From the NCBI RefSeq assembly GCF_004362745.1, contig NZ_SNXY01000011.1, forward strand, positions 1-64,000: a stretch of 64,000 nucleotides of DNA, read 5' to 3'. A program made the position numbers and the translations under genes. Under the pieces are notes generated by a model, which did not search any database, was not told the origin of the DNA, and worked only from the letters and a program-made list of their open reading frames with translations. This stretch comes from Oharaeibacter diazotrophicus. GTDB taxonomy: Bacteria; Pseudomonadota; Alphaproteobacteria; Rhizobiales; Pleomorphomonadaceae. This document shows, one piece after another, positions 34,920 to 47,081 of the stretch; the stretch's first letter is position 1, and every line of letters starts with the position of its first letter.

Positions 34920-37157
34920 ATGACCCGTCGTGCCGCGCCCTCCGCCTCCGACCTGTTCGGCTCGCCGCCGGCCGAGGGTCCGCGCGCCGGCGGCGTCGTG
35001 CAGGTGCTGACGCCGGTGGCGCTCGACGACAGCTGGACCTACCGCCTGCCCGACGACGGCGTGGTGGTGCCGGGGTCGATCGTCCAGGTGCCGCTCGGCC
35101 CGCGCAAGGTGGTCGGCGTCGTCACCGCGGAGACGCCGACGCTCGCCGCCTCGTCGAACCGGCTGCGCGCGATCGAAAAGGTTTTCGACGTCCCCCCGCT
35201 CTCGGCCGACCTCGTGGCCTTCGCCGACTGGGTGGCCCGCTACACCCTGACGCCGCGCGGCATGGTGGTGCGCATGCTGCTCCGTGCCCCCGAGGCGCTC
35301 GACCCCGAGCCGCCGGTGCGCGCCGTCGTGCGCGCCGGCGAGCCGCCGGAGCGCCTGACCGACGCGCGGCGCCGCGTGCTCGCCCTCACCGCCGAGAACG
35401 AGGGCATGGCGTGGACGCGCTCCGGCCTCGCCCACGCCGCCGGCGTGTCGCCGGGCGTCGTCGACGGTCTGATCGCCGCCGGCACGCTCGCCGAGGTCGA
35501 GGTGCCCGCCGGCCCGCCGTTCCGCCGCGCCGAACCGGACTTCGATCCGCGCGATCTCACCGGCGAGCAGCGCCGCGCCGCCGACGAACTCGTCGGCCGC
35601 GTCGGCGCCGGGGCGAGCGTGACGCTCCTCGACGGCGTCACCGGCTCGGGCAAGACCGAGGTCTACCTGGAGGCGGTCGCCGAGGCGCTGCGCCAGGGCC
35701 GGCAGGCGCTGGTGCTGGTGCCGGAGATCGCGCTCACCAAGGCCTTCCTCGACCGCTTCGCCGCCCGCTTCGGCGCCCTGCCGGCGGAATGGCACTCCGA
35801 CGTCGGACCGAAGACGCGGGCGCGGGTGTGGCGCGGCGTCGCGGAGGGCGGCGTCGGCGTCGTGGTCGGCGCGCGCTCGGCGCTGTTCCTGCCGTTCCGC
35901 GACCTCGGGCTGATCGTCGTCGACGAGGAGCACGATCCCGCCTACAAGCAGGAGGAGTGGGCGACCTACCACGCCCGCGACATGGCGGTGGTGCGCGGGC
36001 GGATCGAGCGGATCCCGGTGGTGCTCGCCTCGGCGACGCCCTCGATCGAGAGCCGTGTCAACGCCGACCGCGGCCGCTACCGGCACGTGGTGCTCTCCGA
36101 GCGCGCCACGGGCGCGGCGATGCCGACGCTGATGGCGATCGACATGCGCCGGGCCGGCCCGCCGCGCGGCCGTTTCCTGGCGCCGGGGCTCGTCTCGGCG
36201 ATCGCCGAGACGACCGCGCGCGGCGAGCAGGCGCTCCTGTTCCTGAACCGGCGCGGCTACGCGCCGCTGACGCTGTGCCGGGCCTGCGGCCACCGCTTCC
36301 AGTGCCCGAACTGCTCGTCCTGGCTGGTCGACCACCGCTTCCGCGGCCGGCTCGCCTGCCACCACTGCGGCCATACCGAACCGCGGCCCGAGGCGTGCCC
36401 GTCCTGCGGCACCCTAGACGCGCTGGTGCCCTGCGGCCCCGGCGTCGAGCGCATCGCCGAGGAACTGGCGACGCTGCTGCCGGAGCGGCGCACCGTGGTG
36501 CTGTCGTCGGACGTGCTCGGCTCCGTCCAGCGCATGCGGGCCGAGTTCGACGCGGTGGCGCGCGGCGAGTGCGACATCGTGGTCGGCACCCAGCTGGTCG
36601 CCAAGGGCCACACCTTCCCCAAGCTAACCCTGGTCGGCGTGGTCGACGCCGACCTCGGCCTCGGCTCGGGCGATCCGCGGGCGGCCGAGCGCACCTTCCA
36701 GCTGCTCGCCCAGGTGACCGGCCGTGCCGGTCGGCTGTGCGGGCGCGGCATCGGCGTCATGCAGACCTACGCGCCGGAGAGCCCGGTGATCGCCGCGCTG
36801 GTCTCCGGCGATCCCGAGCGCTTCTACGCGGTCGAAATCGCCGAGCGCGAACGCGGGCGGATGCCGCCGTTCGGCCGGCTCGCGGCGGTGATCGTGTCGG
36901 CGCCGCAGCGCGAGCGCGCCGAGGACCACGCCCGCGCGCTCGCCCGTGCCGCGCCGGCCGGCGGGCCGGTCGAAGTACTGGGGCCGGCGGAGGCGCCGCT
37001 CGCCCTGATCCGCGGCCGGCACCGGCTCCGCCTCCTCGCCGCCGCCCCGCGCGACCACGACCTCTCGGCCTGGCTCAGGGCCTGGCTCGCCGCCGCCGGC
37101 AAGCCGCCGGCCGGGGTCGAGGTCCAGGTCGACGTCGATCCGCAGAGCTTCCTCTGA
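34920..37157 (+). CDS. priA: Primosomal protein N' (replication restart helicase)
   Basis: A 745-residue PriA that recognises stalled or repaired forks and loads the replicative helicase. It has an N-terminal 3'-DNA-end-binding domain (about 25-130), Walker A GVTGSGKT (239-246) and the DEEH box (335-338). Eight zinc-binding cysteines (453, 456, 462, 465, 480, 483, 493, 496) follow, then helicase motifs V-VI (GTQLVAKGHTFP, LLAQVTGRAGR). All key residues are present. No clear ribosome-binding site precedes the ATG. Confidence 0.97.
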   Translation: MTRRAAPSASDLFGSPPAEGPRAGGVVQVLTPVALDDSWTYRLPDDGVVVPGSIVQVPLGPRKVVGVVTAETPTLAASSNRLRAIEKVFDVPPLSADLVAFADWVARYTLTPRGMVVRMLLRAPEALDPEPPVRAVVRAGEPPERLTDARRRVLALTAENEGMAWTRSGLAHAAGVSPGVVDGLIAAGTLAEVEVPAGPPFRRAEPDFDPRDLTGEQRRAADELVGRVGAGASVTLLDGVTGSGKTEVYLEAVAEALRQGRQALVLVPEIALTKAFLDRFAARFGALPAEWHSDVGPKTRARVWRGVAEGGVGVVVGARSALFLPFRDLGLIVVDEEHDPAYKQEEWATYHARDMAVVRGRIERIPVVLASATPSIESRVNADRGRYRHVVLSERATGAAMPTLMAIDMRRAGPPRGRFLAPGLVSAIAETTARGEQALLFLNRRGYAPLTLCRACGHRFQCPNCSSWLVDHRFRGRLACHHCGHTEPRPEACPSCGTLDALVPCGPGVERIAEELATLLPERRTVVLSSDVLGSVQRMRAEFDAVARGECDIVVGTQLVAKGHTFPKLTLVGVVDADLGLGSGDPRAAERTFQLLAQVTGRAGRLCGRGIGVMQTYAPESPVIAALVSGDPERFYAVEIAERERGRMPPFGRLAAVIVSAPQRERAEDHARALARAAPAGGPVEVLGPAEAPLALIRGRHRLRLLAAAPRDHDLSAWLRAWLAAAGKPPAGVEVQVDVDPQSFL

Positions 37158-39591
<2,434 letters not shown>

Positions 39592-39729
39592 GTTCGGCGG
39601 TAGCCGGCGCCGGCGGCCCAGTGCCGCCGGCGTCGCCCGCGGTGCGCCGGCCCATCCGGCGCGCCGTCTTCGTCACGAACCTTGCGATCCTCCCGGTCGA
39701 ACGGCCGGGACCCCAGTGAGCGAGCCGCC

Positions 39730-40605
39730 ATGCCGAGCTTGAAGGACCTCAAGAACCGCATCGCCTCGGTGAAGGCGACGCAGAAGATCACCAAGGCGAT
39801 GCAGATGGTCGCCGCGGCGAAGCTGCGCCGTGCCCAGGAGGCCGCCGAGGCCGCGCGTCCCTACGCGACCCGGCTCGCCCAGGTGCTCGGCAACCTCGCC
39901 GCCGGCTTCGCCGGCCGCGACGACGCGCCGCTGCTGATGACCGGTACTGGCCGCGACAAGGTCCACCTGCTCGTCGTCTGCACGGCCGAGCGCGGCCTGT
40001 GCGGCGGCTTCAACGCCCAGATCGTCCGCCTCGCCCGCGAGCACGCCAACCGTCTCCTCGCCGAGGGCAAGGAGGTCAAGATCCTGACCGTGGGCAAGAA
40101 GGGCGCCGACGCGCTCCGCCGCGACTACGGCGCCCGGATCATCGACCGCGTCGAGCTGCGCAGCGTCAAGACGATCGGCTTCGTCAACGCGGCGGTGATC
40201 CAGGCGAAGATCATGGCGCTGTTCGAGGCGGGCGAGTTCGACGTCTGCACGCTGTTCTACTCGCGCTTCCGCTCGGTGATCGCGCAGATCCCGACCGCCC
40301 GTCAGATCCTGCCGGTGGTGGTCGAGGGCGGTGCTGCCGCGGCGTCGGACGCCGTCTACGAATACGAGCCTGACGAGGCCGCGATCCTCGAGGATCTGCT
40401 GCCGCGGGCGATCACCATGGAGATCTACACGGCGCTCCTCGAGAACGCCGCGTCGGAGCAGGGCGCGCGCATGTCCGCGATGGACAACGCGACGCGGAAC
40501 GCCGGCGACATGATCAACAGGCTGTCGCTGCAGTACAACCGCTCGCGGCAGGCGATGATCACCAAGGAACTCATCGAGATCATTTCGGGCGCCGAGGCGC
40601 TCTGA
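39730..40605 (+). CDS. atpG: F0F1 ATP synthase subunit gamma
   Basis: A 291-residue gamma subunit, the rotating central shaft. Its ends are the most conserved parts: [20 protein letters not shown] and [11 protein letters not shown] at the N-terminus, and [20 protein letters not shown] with [12 protein letters not shown] at the C-terminus. A 138-base gap follows atpA. The ATG at 39730 has only a weak upstream purine stretch, and starts further up lack conserved sequence. Confidence 0.98.
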   Translation: MPSLKDLKNRIASVKATQKITKAMQMVAAAKLRRAQEAAEAARPYATRLAQVLGNLAAGFAGRDDAPLLMTGTGRDKVHLLVVCTAERGLCGGFNAQIVRLAREHANRLLAEGKEVKILTVGKKGADALRRDYGARIIDRVELRSVKTIGFVNAAVIQAKIMALFEAGEFDVCTLFYSRFRSVIAQIPTARQILPVVVEGGAAAASDAVYEYEPDEAAILEDLLPRAITMEIYTALLENAASEQGARMSAMDNATRNAGDMINRLSLQYNRSRQAMITKELIEIISGAEAL

Positions 40606-40620
40606 CCGACACACGGGTAG

Positions 40621-42069
<1,449 letters not shown>

Positions 42070-42199
42070 TCCGCGCGCCGGTTCCCGGGCGCGTCCCGCG
42101 CGCCCGGGTGCTTCCGAGACCCGACGGGGCGGCAGGCGTCCGCCCGGTCCCATTCGATCGAACGGCCGCGCCGCACGGCGCCGCCCCGGAGCCCCCGAG

Positions 42200-42595
42200 A
42201 TGGCAACCTTCAAGTTCGAACTGGTCAGCCCCGAGCGTCTGGTGCTCTCCACGGAAGCCGATCAGGTCGACCTGCCCGGCAGCGAGGGCGACTTCGGCGT
42301 CGGCGCCGGCCACGCGCCCTTCCTGTCGACCCTGCGCCCCGGTGTCGTCACCGTGACCGCCGGCGGCGCGCGCACGAAGATCTTCGTGCGTGGCGGCTTC
42401 GCCGACGTCAACGTCTCCGGCCTCACCGTGCTCGCCGAGAAGGCGGTGCCGGTGGCCGAGCTGAAGCCCGACGAGATCGCCGGCGAGATCCGCGACGCCG
42501 AAGAGGACGTCGCGGACGCCAAGACCGCCGACGCCCGTCACGCCGCCGAGACCAAGCTGGCGCAGCTGCGCGAGGTCGCCGCCGCGCTCACCTGA
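42200..42595 (+). CDS. atpC: F0F1 ATP synthase subunit epsilon
   Basis: A 131-residue epsilon subunit of the central stalk. The N-terminal beta-sandwich (FKFELVSPERLVLSTEAD, then LPGSEGDFGVGAGHAPFLS) is intact. The C-terminal helical part (ADAKTADARHAAETKLAQL) can inhibit hydrolysis in many bacteria. It closes the atpHAGDC operon and is followed 26 bases later by a strong terminator. Confidence 0.97.
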   Translation: MATFKFELVSPERLVLSTEADQVDLPGSEGDFGVGAGHAPFLSTLRPGVVTVTAGGARTKIFVRGGFADVNVSGLTVLAEKAVPVAELKPDEIAGEIRDAEEDVADAKTADARHAAETKLAQLREVAAALT

Positions 42596-42621
42596 GCCGG
42601 CCGGCCCGATCCCGTTCTTGC

Positions 42622-42660
42622 GAGGGCCCCGGACGGCGACGTCCGGGGCCCTCGCCGTTT
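42622..42660 (+). terminator. Terminator of the atpHAGDC operon
   Basis: GAGGGCCCCGGAC-6-GTCCGGGGCCCTC is a perfect 13-bp GC stem (42622-42653) followed by GCCGTTT, 26 bases after the atpC stop. Confidence 0.8.
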
Positions 42661-42881
42661 CGGCCTGCCGGCGCGGGGCGCTCGCGGCGCTTCGCGCGCC
42701 GGTCGCGCAAGGGAGGGATCGGAATCCTCGCGGCGAAGTTACACGTCGGGCAGCATGCGGGCTTTACAAGTCGCCCGCGGCAGACCGTAATGTCACTTAC
42801 GCCGATGCCGCACGGATGGGCACGGCGAGGGAACAGGCAGGAGCCGGATCCAGGCAACTCCCCTCGGAACGGAGGTGCGCG

Positions 42882-43331
42882 ATGCGTCGGGCCAGAGCGA
42901 TCGTCGGCGGCTACGGATCCGCACGCGCCAGCAGGGCGTCCGCGGTGGCTTCCTCCTGGGCATGTGCCCTCCTCGCGGGTGCCTCTGGCTTCTTCGCGAT
43001 GGCGGGCGGTGTCGGCGCCCACGGTGTCCTGGCGTCCGGTGTCGCGGCGACCGCGGTGCTGTTCGGCGGCCTCGCCGTCCACGCCACCCTGCCGGCGCCC
43101 GCCCTGCGCGCCCGCCCGACGCGGTTGCGTCCGCCGCCTGTGTCGGCCGCGTCGCAGCCGCGGGCGTCGATGGAGCACGACCCGGTTCCGGAATCCTGGC
43201 CGCCCGAACCCGATCGGCCGCTGTCGGCCGACGCCGCCGGCGCGCTCGCCGATCTCGAGCGCGAATGCGGCGAACTCGCCCGGGTCGCCCGCAGCCGCCG
43301 CCGTCCGGCGGCCGTGACGGTGGCGGCTTGA
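42882..43331 (+). CDS. Hypothetical small membrane protein
   Basis: A 149-residue protein that I do not recognise. After about 20 basic residues there are two hydrophobic segments (about 21-43 and 46-69), rich in Ala/Gly. A soluble C-terminal tail follows, Pro/Arg-rich then acidic, with a short helix LADLERECGELARVARSRRR near the end. GGAGG sits eight bases before the ATG and third codon positions are GC-rich, which supports a real gene. It lies alone between the atp terminator and the convergent Nudix gene. Upstream, TTTACA at about 42764 and TAATGT are spaced 19 bases, a weak promoter guess. Confidence 0.6.
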   Translation: MRRARAIVGGYGSARASRASAVASSWACALLAGASGFFAMAGGVGAHGVLASGVAATAVLFGGLAVHATLPAPALRARPTRLRPPPVSAASQPRASMEHDPVPESWPPEPDRPLSADAAGALADLERECGELARVARSRRRPAAVTVAA

Positions 43332-43359
43332 ACGAAGACGTCGCCGCTCCCGGGATCGG

Positions 43360-43932
43360 TCAGCCGAACCCCATCTCCCGCGCCCAGGCCAGCACGCGCG
43401 CGTAGGTCGCACGGCGGTGCAGCGCGCCGCAGTCGACCAGATCGGCGAGCGGTCGCCAGCCCCATTCGGCGAACTCGGCGGGTTCGTGGGTATGGTCGGC
43501 GCTCAGCGTGATCTCGTCGTCCCCGCCTGTGAAGCGGAAGGCGGCCCAGCGCTGGCGCTGGCCGCGGAAGGGGTGCAGCTTGTGGCCCGGCGCACCGCGG
43601 ACCGGGAAGTCGTAGGCCCACCAGTCCGGGGTTACCGCCAGGAGGTCGGCCGAGCGGACGCCGGTCTCCTCCCAGAGTTCGCGCCGCGCCGCGGCTTCGA
43701 CGTCCTCGCCGGGATCGATGCCGCCCTGGGGCAGGCCCCAATCGGCGCCGACGTCGAAGATCTCCGGATCGGGCCAGCCGTGCGGATTGGGGAAGACGCG
43801 CCCCGCGAAGACGAGGCCCCGGCTGTCGAACAGGCAGATCCCGACGTTGGGCCGGTAGGGCAGGGCCGGGTCGAGCGCCTCGCGCTCGCCGGGCGCGGGC
43901 GGAACGGACGAGACCGGCGCACGGCCGCTCAC
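43360..43932 (-). CDS. Nudix hydrolase, RppH paralogue
   Basis: A 190-residue Nudix protein. The Nudix box is complete (70-92; GGIDPGEDVEAAARRELWEE with the following TGV). LPYRPNVGICLFD, WGLPQGGIDPGED and FRGQRQRW closely parallel the RppH next door, so it is a tandem paralogue. It has an extra ~25-residue N-terminal tail and an insertion (NPHGWPDPEIFD) before the box. The GTG start overlaps the rppH stop (GTGA), so the two are co-translated. Whether it too removes pyrophosphate from RNA 5' ends or acts on dinucleotide polyphosphates is unclear. Confidence 0.86.
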   Translation of the reverse strand: MSGRAPVSSVPPAPGEREALDPALPYRPNVGICLFDSRGLVFAGRVFPNPHGWPDPEIFDVGADWGLPQGGIDPGEDVEAAARRELWEETGVRSADLLAVTPDWWAYDFPVRGAPGHKLHPFRGQRQRWAAFRFTGGDDEITLSADHTHEPAEFAEWGWRPLADLVDCGALHRRATYARVLAWAREMGFG

Positions 43933-44435
43933 GGCGTCGCCGCCAGATGGGCGAAGGCGGCGCAGACCTTCTCGTAGACCGGCCGCTTGAACGGTACGAT
44001 CAGGCCGGCGAGGCGGTCGAGCCGCTCCCAGCGCCACGCGTCGAACTCGGGCGGATGGGCGCCGCCGAGCGGGCGCTCGATGTCGATCTCGGCGTCGTCG
44101 CCGGTGAAGCGCATCGCGAACCACTTCTGGGTCTGGCCGCGCCACTTGCGCCTGAAGCGGCCCGAGGCGAGGTCGTCCGGCACGTCGTAGGAATACCAGT
44201 CCGGCGCTTCGGCGATCAGCGCCGCGGAGGTGACGTTGGTCTCCTCGGCGAGCTCGCGGCGGGCCGCCGTCAGCGGATCCTCGCCGTCGTCGAGACCGCC
44301 CTGCGGCATCTGCCAAGCATCGTCGCCGTCGCCGGCACGGTCGCGGCGGTTGCCGACGAAGACGAGGCCGGCGGCGTTGAAGAGCATGACGCCGACACAG
44401 GGGCGGTAGGGCAGGTCGTCGCGGTCGTGGGACAT
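43929..44435 (-). CDS. rppH: RNA pyrophosphohydrolase
   Basis: A 168-residue Nudix enzyme that trims 5'-triphosphate RNAs and so triggers decay. It has the RppH hallmarks YRPCVGVMLFN, WQMPQGGLDDGEDP, a complete Nudix box (46-68), DWYSYDVPDDL and KWRGQTQKWFAMRF. Length and motifs agree with alphaproteobacterial RppH (formerly InvA/IalA-type). It lies 31 bases after the divergent polysaccharide deacetylase gene and overlaps the second Nudix gene. Confidence 0.94.
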   Translation of the reverse strand: MSHDRDDLPYRPCVGVMLFNAAGLVFVGNRRDRAGDGDDAWQMPQGGLDDGEDPLTAARRELAEETNVTSAALIAEAPDWYSYDVPDDLASGRFRRKWRGQTQKWFAMRFTGDDAEIDIERPLGGAHPPEFDAWRWERLDRLAGLIVPFKRPVYEKVCAAFAHLAATP

Positions 44436-44466
44436 CGGGCGGGCGGATTCCTGGGTGGCAAGGGCG

Positions 44467-45612
44467 TCAGCGGGCGCGCTGCGTGGCGGAGATCGGCACC
44501 AACGTGATGCCGCGCGCCTCGAGGGCGGCGGCCCAGGCGGCGATGCGGCGCACCGAGATCGGCAGCGCGCTGGCGGTGCCGACGGCGATGCCGCGGCTGC
44601 GGGCGATCTGCTCCAGCTGCGCGAGCCGGCTGTCGATCTCCTGTTCGGTGGCGACCGCGTCGATCAGCACGTCGCCGCGGGCGTAGGGCGCCTGTCGGGT
44701 CTTGGCACCGTCGCCGACCAGCGAGCGCGACGAGGTGCCCTCGTCCACGAACAGCAGCCCGCGCCCCGCGACGTCGGCGAGCACCGGGTCGAGCGCCTGA
44801 CCGTCGGCGGTGAAGCGCGCGCCCATGTAGGTCATCACGCCGACATAGGCCTCGACACGGGTCATCAGCCAGTGCAACCGGTCGATGTTCTTGTCGGCGT
44901 CGAGGCTGGTCAGCAGCGTGTGCGGGCCGGGGTCGTTGTCGGGGTAGTCGAAGGGCTCCAACGGCACCTGCAGCAGCAGTTCGTGGCCGTCCTGGCGGGC
45001 CTTGGTCACCCAGCGCCCGAGGTCGGACCCGTAGGGCGCGAAGGCGAGCGTGACGTCGGGCGGCAGCTGGCGCAGCGCCTCCTGGGTGCCGGTCTGGCTG
45101 AGGCCGATGCCGCCGACGATCACGGCGATCTTCGGGGCGCTCGCCACCATGCCCGGCGTCGGGCGGGCGTAGACGTCGAGCGGGCGGCGGCCGTCCTCGG
45201 CGATGCGCGGCAGTCGGCCGTAGGGGCCGTCGACCAGCAGACCGGGATCGGCGCCGACCGGCATCTTCTTCGTCTCGGCGGCGGGATCGGCGGCCTGTTC
45301 CGGAGTGCCGACGGCGGCGATCGCGTCGGCGTCGCCGGCGCCGTCGTCGGCCTTGGGCGGCGGCAGCAGCGCGCCGGTGCCGGACTTGACGCCCACCGTC
45401 GCGATCTCGCCGCGGTCGACCGTCTCCTGCGTGGTGGCGATCCTGGACCGCGCCACCGGTTCGCCGCCGAGCGGGTCGTCGACCATCACGAGCCAGAGGG
45501 TCAGGAGCGCCGCGACGGTGACGGCGCCGAGGCCGAGCAGGAAGCCGACCGGGATCTTCCGGCGCTCTTCTCCGGGCGGCTTGAAGCCGAGCGGCGTCGT
45601 CAGATCGCTCAT
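44467..45612 (-). CDS. Divergent polysaccharide deacetylase (YibQ/DUF610-like)
   Basis: A 381-residue envelope protein with one N-terminal membrane segment (about 21-43), a linker, and a divergent polysaccharide-deacetylase domain (about 160-375; KIAVIVGGIGLSQTGTQEAL, LLLQVPLEPFDYPDNDPGP, SRGIAVGTASALP). The usual metal-binding Asp/His set is not evident, so the activity is uncertain. The gene follows ctpA and envC in the same order seen in many alphaproteobacteria and some gammaproteobacteria (envC-yibQ), which suggests a role in cell-wall remodelling in the periplasm. Confidence 0.88.
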   Translation of the reverse strand: MSDLTTPLGFKPPGEERRKIPVGFLLGLGAVTVAALLTLWLVMVDDPLGGEPVARSRIATTQETVDRGEIATVGVKSGTGALLPPPKADDGAGDADAIAAVGTPEQAADPAAETKKMPVGADPGLLVDGPYGRLPRIAEDGRRPLDVYARPTPGMVASAPKIAVIVGGIGLSQTGTQEALRQLPPDVTLAFAPYGSDLGRWVTKARQDGHELLLQVPLEPFDYPDNDPGPHTLLTSLDADKNIDRLHWLMTRVEAYVGVMTYMGARFTADGQALDPVLADVAGRGLLFVDEGTSSRSLVGDGAKTRQAPYARGDVLIDAVATEQEIDSRLAQLEQIARSRGIAVGTASALPISVRRIAAWAAALEARGITLVPISATQRAR

Positions 45613-45689
45613 CGATCGGTTCCGGCAGGCGGGATCGCCTGATTCGCGCCGGCGATTCTACGCCCTCGGCGGGCACGGCGGAAACGCGA

Positions 45690-45717
45690 ACGGCCGGACC
45701 CGCGAGGGTCCGGCCGT
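45690..45717. terminator. Hairpin after ctpA
   Basis: ACGGCCGGACCC-GCGA-GGGTCCGGCCGT is a perfect 12-bp stem with a tetraloop, 27 bases beyond the ctpA stop. No T tract follows on the minus strand (TTCGCGTTT), so it may only partly end transcription before the deacetylase gene. Confidence 0.55.
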
Positions 45718-45743
45718 CCGGGGCGTCGGCGTTCGCGGCCCGG

Positions 45744-47081
45744 TCAGTTGGGAACCGGGGCGGCGTCCTGCTTGGGCGGGAAGGCGGCGTTGGCCTGGAG
45801 GCCGCGCAAGAGGTCGAGCGCGTAGTTGAGCTGCTTGTCGTCCTTCGGATCCGGCGGCACGTAGGCCTGCGAACCGGACTCCTCCTTGTCGATGCCGCTG
45901 TTGACGAGGTGGCCCTTCAGGCTCGCCTCGCCCTTGGTCTCGACCTGGTCCGGCTGCAGCTCCGGCGGCAGGTCCTGCTTGACCTCGATGTCCGGGGTGA
46001 TGCCCTTGGCCTGGATCGAGGTGCCGGACGGGGTGTAGTAGCGCGCCGTCGTCAGGCGGATCGCCCCGTTCGAGCCGAGCGGGATGATGGTCTGGACCGA
46101 GCCCTTGCCGAAGGACCGGGTGCCGACGATGGTGGCCCGGCGGTGGTCCTGCAGGGCGCCCGAGACGATCTCCGAGGCCGAGGCCGAGCCGCCGTTGATC
46201 AGCACGATCACCGGCTTGTGGTCGGAGAGGTCGCCGTCCTTGGCGGAGTAGCGCCGGGTCTCGCTCTCGTGGCGGCCGCGGGTCGAGACGATCTCGCCCT
46301 TGTCGAGGAAGGCGTCGGACACCGAGATCGCCTGATCGAGCAGGCCGCCCGGGTTGTTGCGCAGGTCGACGACGAAGCCCTTGAGCTTGTCGGCCGGCAC
46401 GTCCTTCTCGATCTTGGCGATCGCGTTCTTCAGACCCTCGAAGGTCTGCTCGGTGAACTGGGTGATTCGGATGTAGCCGACGTCGCCCTCGACGCGGCTG
46501 CGCACCGACTGGATCTTGATGACGTCGCGCGTCACCTTGATGTCGACCGGCTTCTCCTGGCCCTTGCGCTGGACCGTCAGCACGATCGGCGTGTTGACCG
46601 GGCCGCGCATCTTGTCGACGGCCTCCTGCAGGCTGAGGCCCTGGACCTGGACGCCGTCGAGGGCGACGATCAGGTCGCCGGCGAGCACGCCGGCCTTGGA
46701 CGCCGGGGTGTCGTCGATCGGGGTCACGACCTTGACGAGGCCGTCCTCCAGCGTCACCTCGATGCCGAGGCCGCCGAACTCGCCGCGGGTCTGGACCTGC
46801 ATGTCCTGGAAGGACTTGGCGTTCATGTAGCTCGAGTGCGGGTCGAGCGAGGTCAGCATGCCGTTGACGGCGGCCTCGATCAGGGCGCCCTCGTCCGGCT
46901 CCTCGACGTAGTCGGCGCGGATGCGCTCGAACACGTCGCCGAACAGGTTGAGCTGGCGATAGGTGTCCGCGCCCGCGGCGATCGCGGGGCTGAGGCCGGG
47001 GATCTGCCCACCCATGCCGACGAAGGTGAGGACGGCGCCGAGAGAGGCTCCGGCCGCGAGTAGCGAAAGTTTCCTGATCAT
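45744..47081 (-). CDS. ctpA: C-terminal processing peptidase (S41 family)
   Basis: A 445-residue periplasmic protease. A signal sequence (about 1-36) is followed by a helical domain, a PDZ domain (about 100-180; GGLGIEVTLEDGLVKVV) and the S41 catalytic domain. The catalytic serine S301 lies in GGSASASEIVSGAL and the lysine K326 in SFGKGSVQ, 25 residues apart as in the family. Such proteases process periplasmic proteins and often cell-wall hydrolases or their activators. Its ATG overlaps the stop of the EnvC-like gene by four bases, supporting a joint role in peptidoglycan turnover. Confidence 0.95.
   Translation of the reverse strand: MIRKLSLLAAGASLGAVLTFVGMGGQIPGLSPAIAAGADTYRQLNLFGDVFERIRADYVEEPDEGALIEAAVNGMLTSLDPHSSYMNAKSFQDMQVQTRGEFGGLGIEVTLEDGLVKVVTPIDDTPASKAGVLAGDLIVALDGVQVQGLSLQEAVDKMRGPVNTPIVLTVQRKGQEKPVDIKVTRDVIKIQSVRSRVEGDVGYIRITQFTEQTFEGLKNAIAKIEKDVPADKLKGFVVDLRNNPGGLLDQAISVSDAFLDKGEIVSTRGRHESETRRYSAKDGDLSDHKPVIVLINGGSASASEIVSGALQDHRRATIVGTRSFGKGSVQTIIPLGSNGAIRLTTARYYTPSGTSIQAKGITPDIEVKQDLPPELQPDQVETKGEASLKGHLVNSGIDKEESGSQAYVPPDPKDDKQLNYALDLLRGLQANAAFPPKQDAAPVPN

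Noticed and set aside
42655-42710. Possible third copy of the intergenic repeat (GTTTCGGCCTGCCGGCG after the atp terminator)
   Set aside because: It shares only one short string and lacks the first and third palindromes, so chance similarity is likely.
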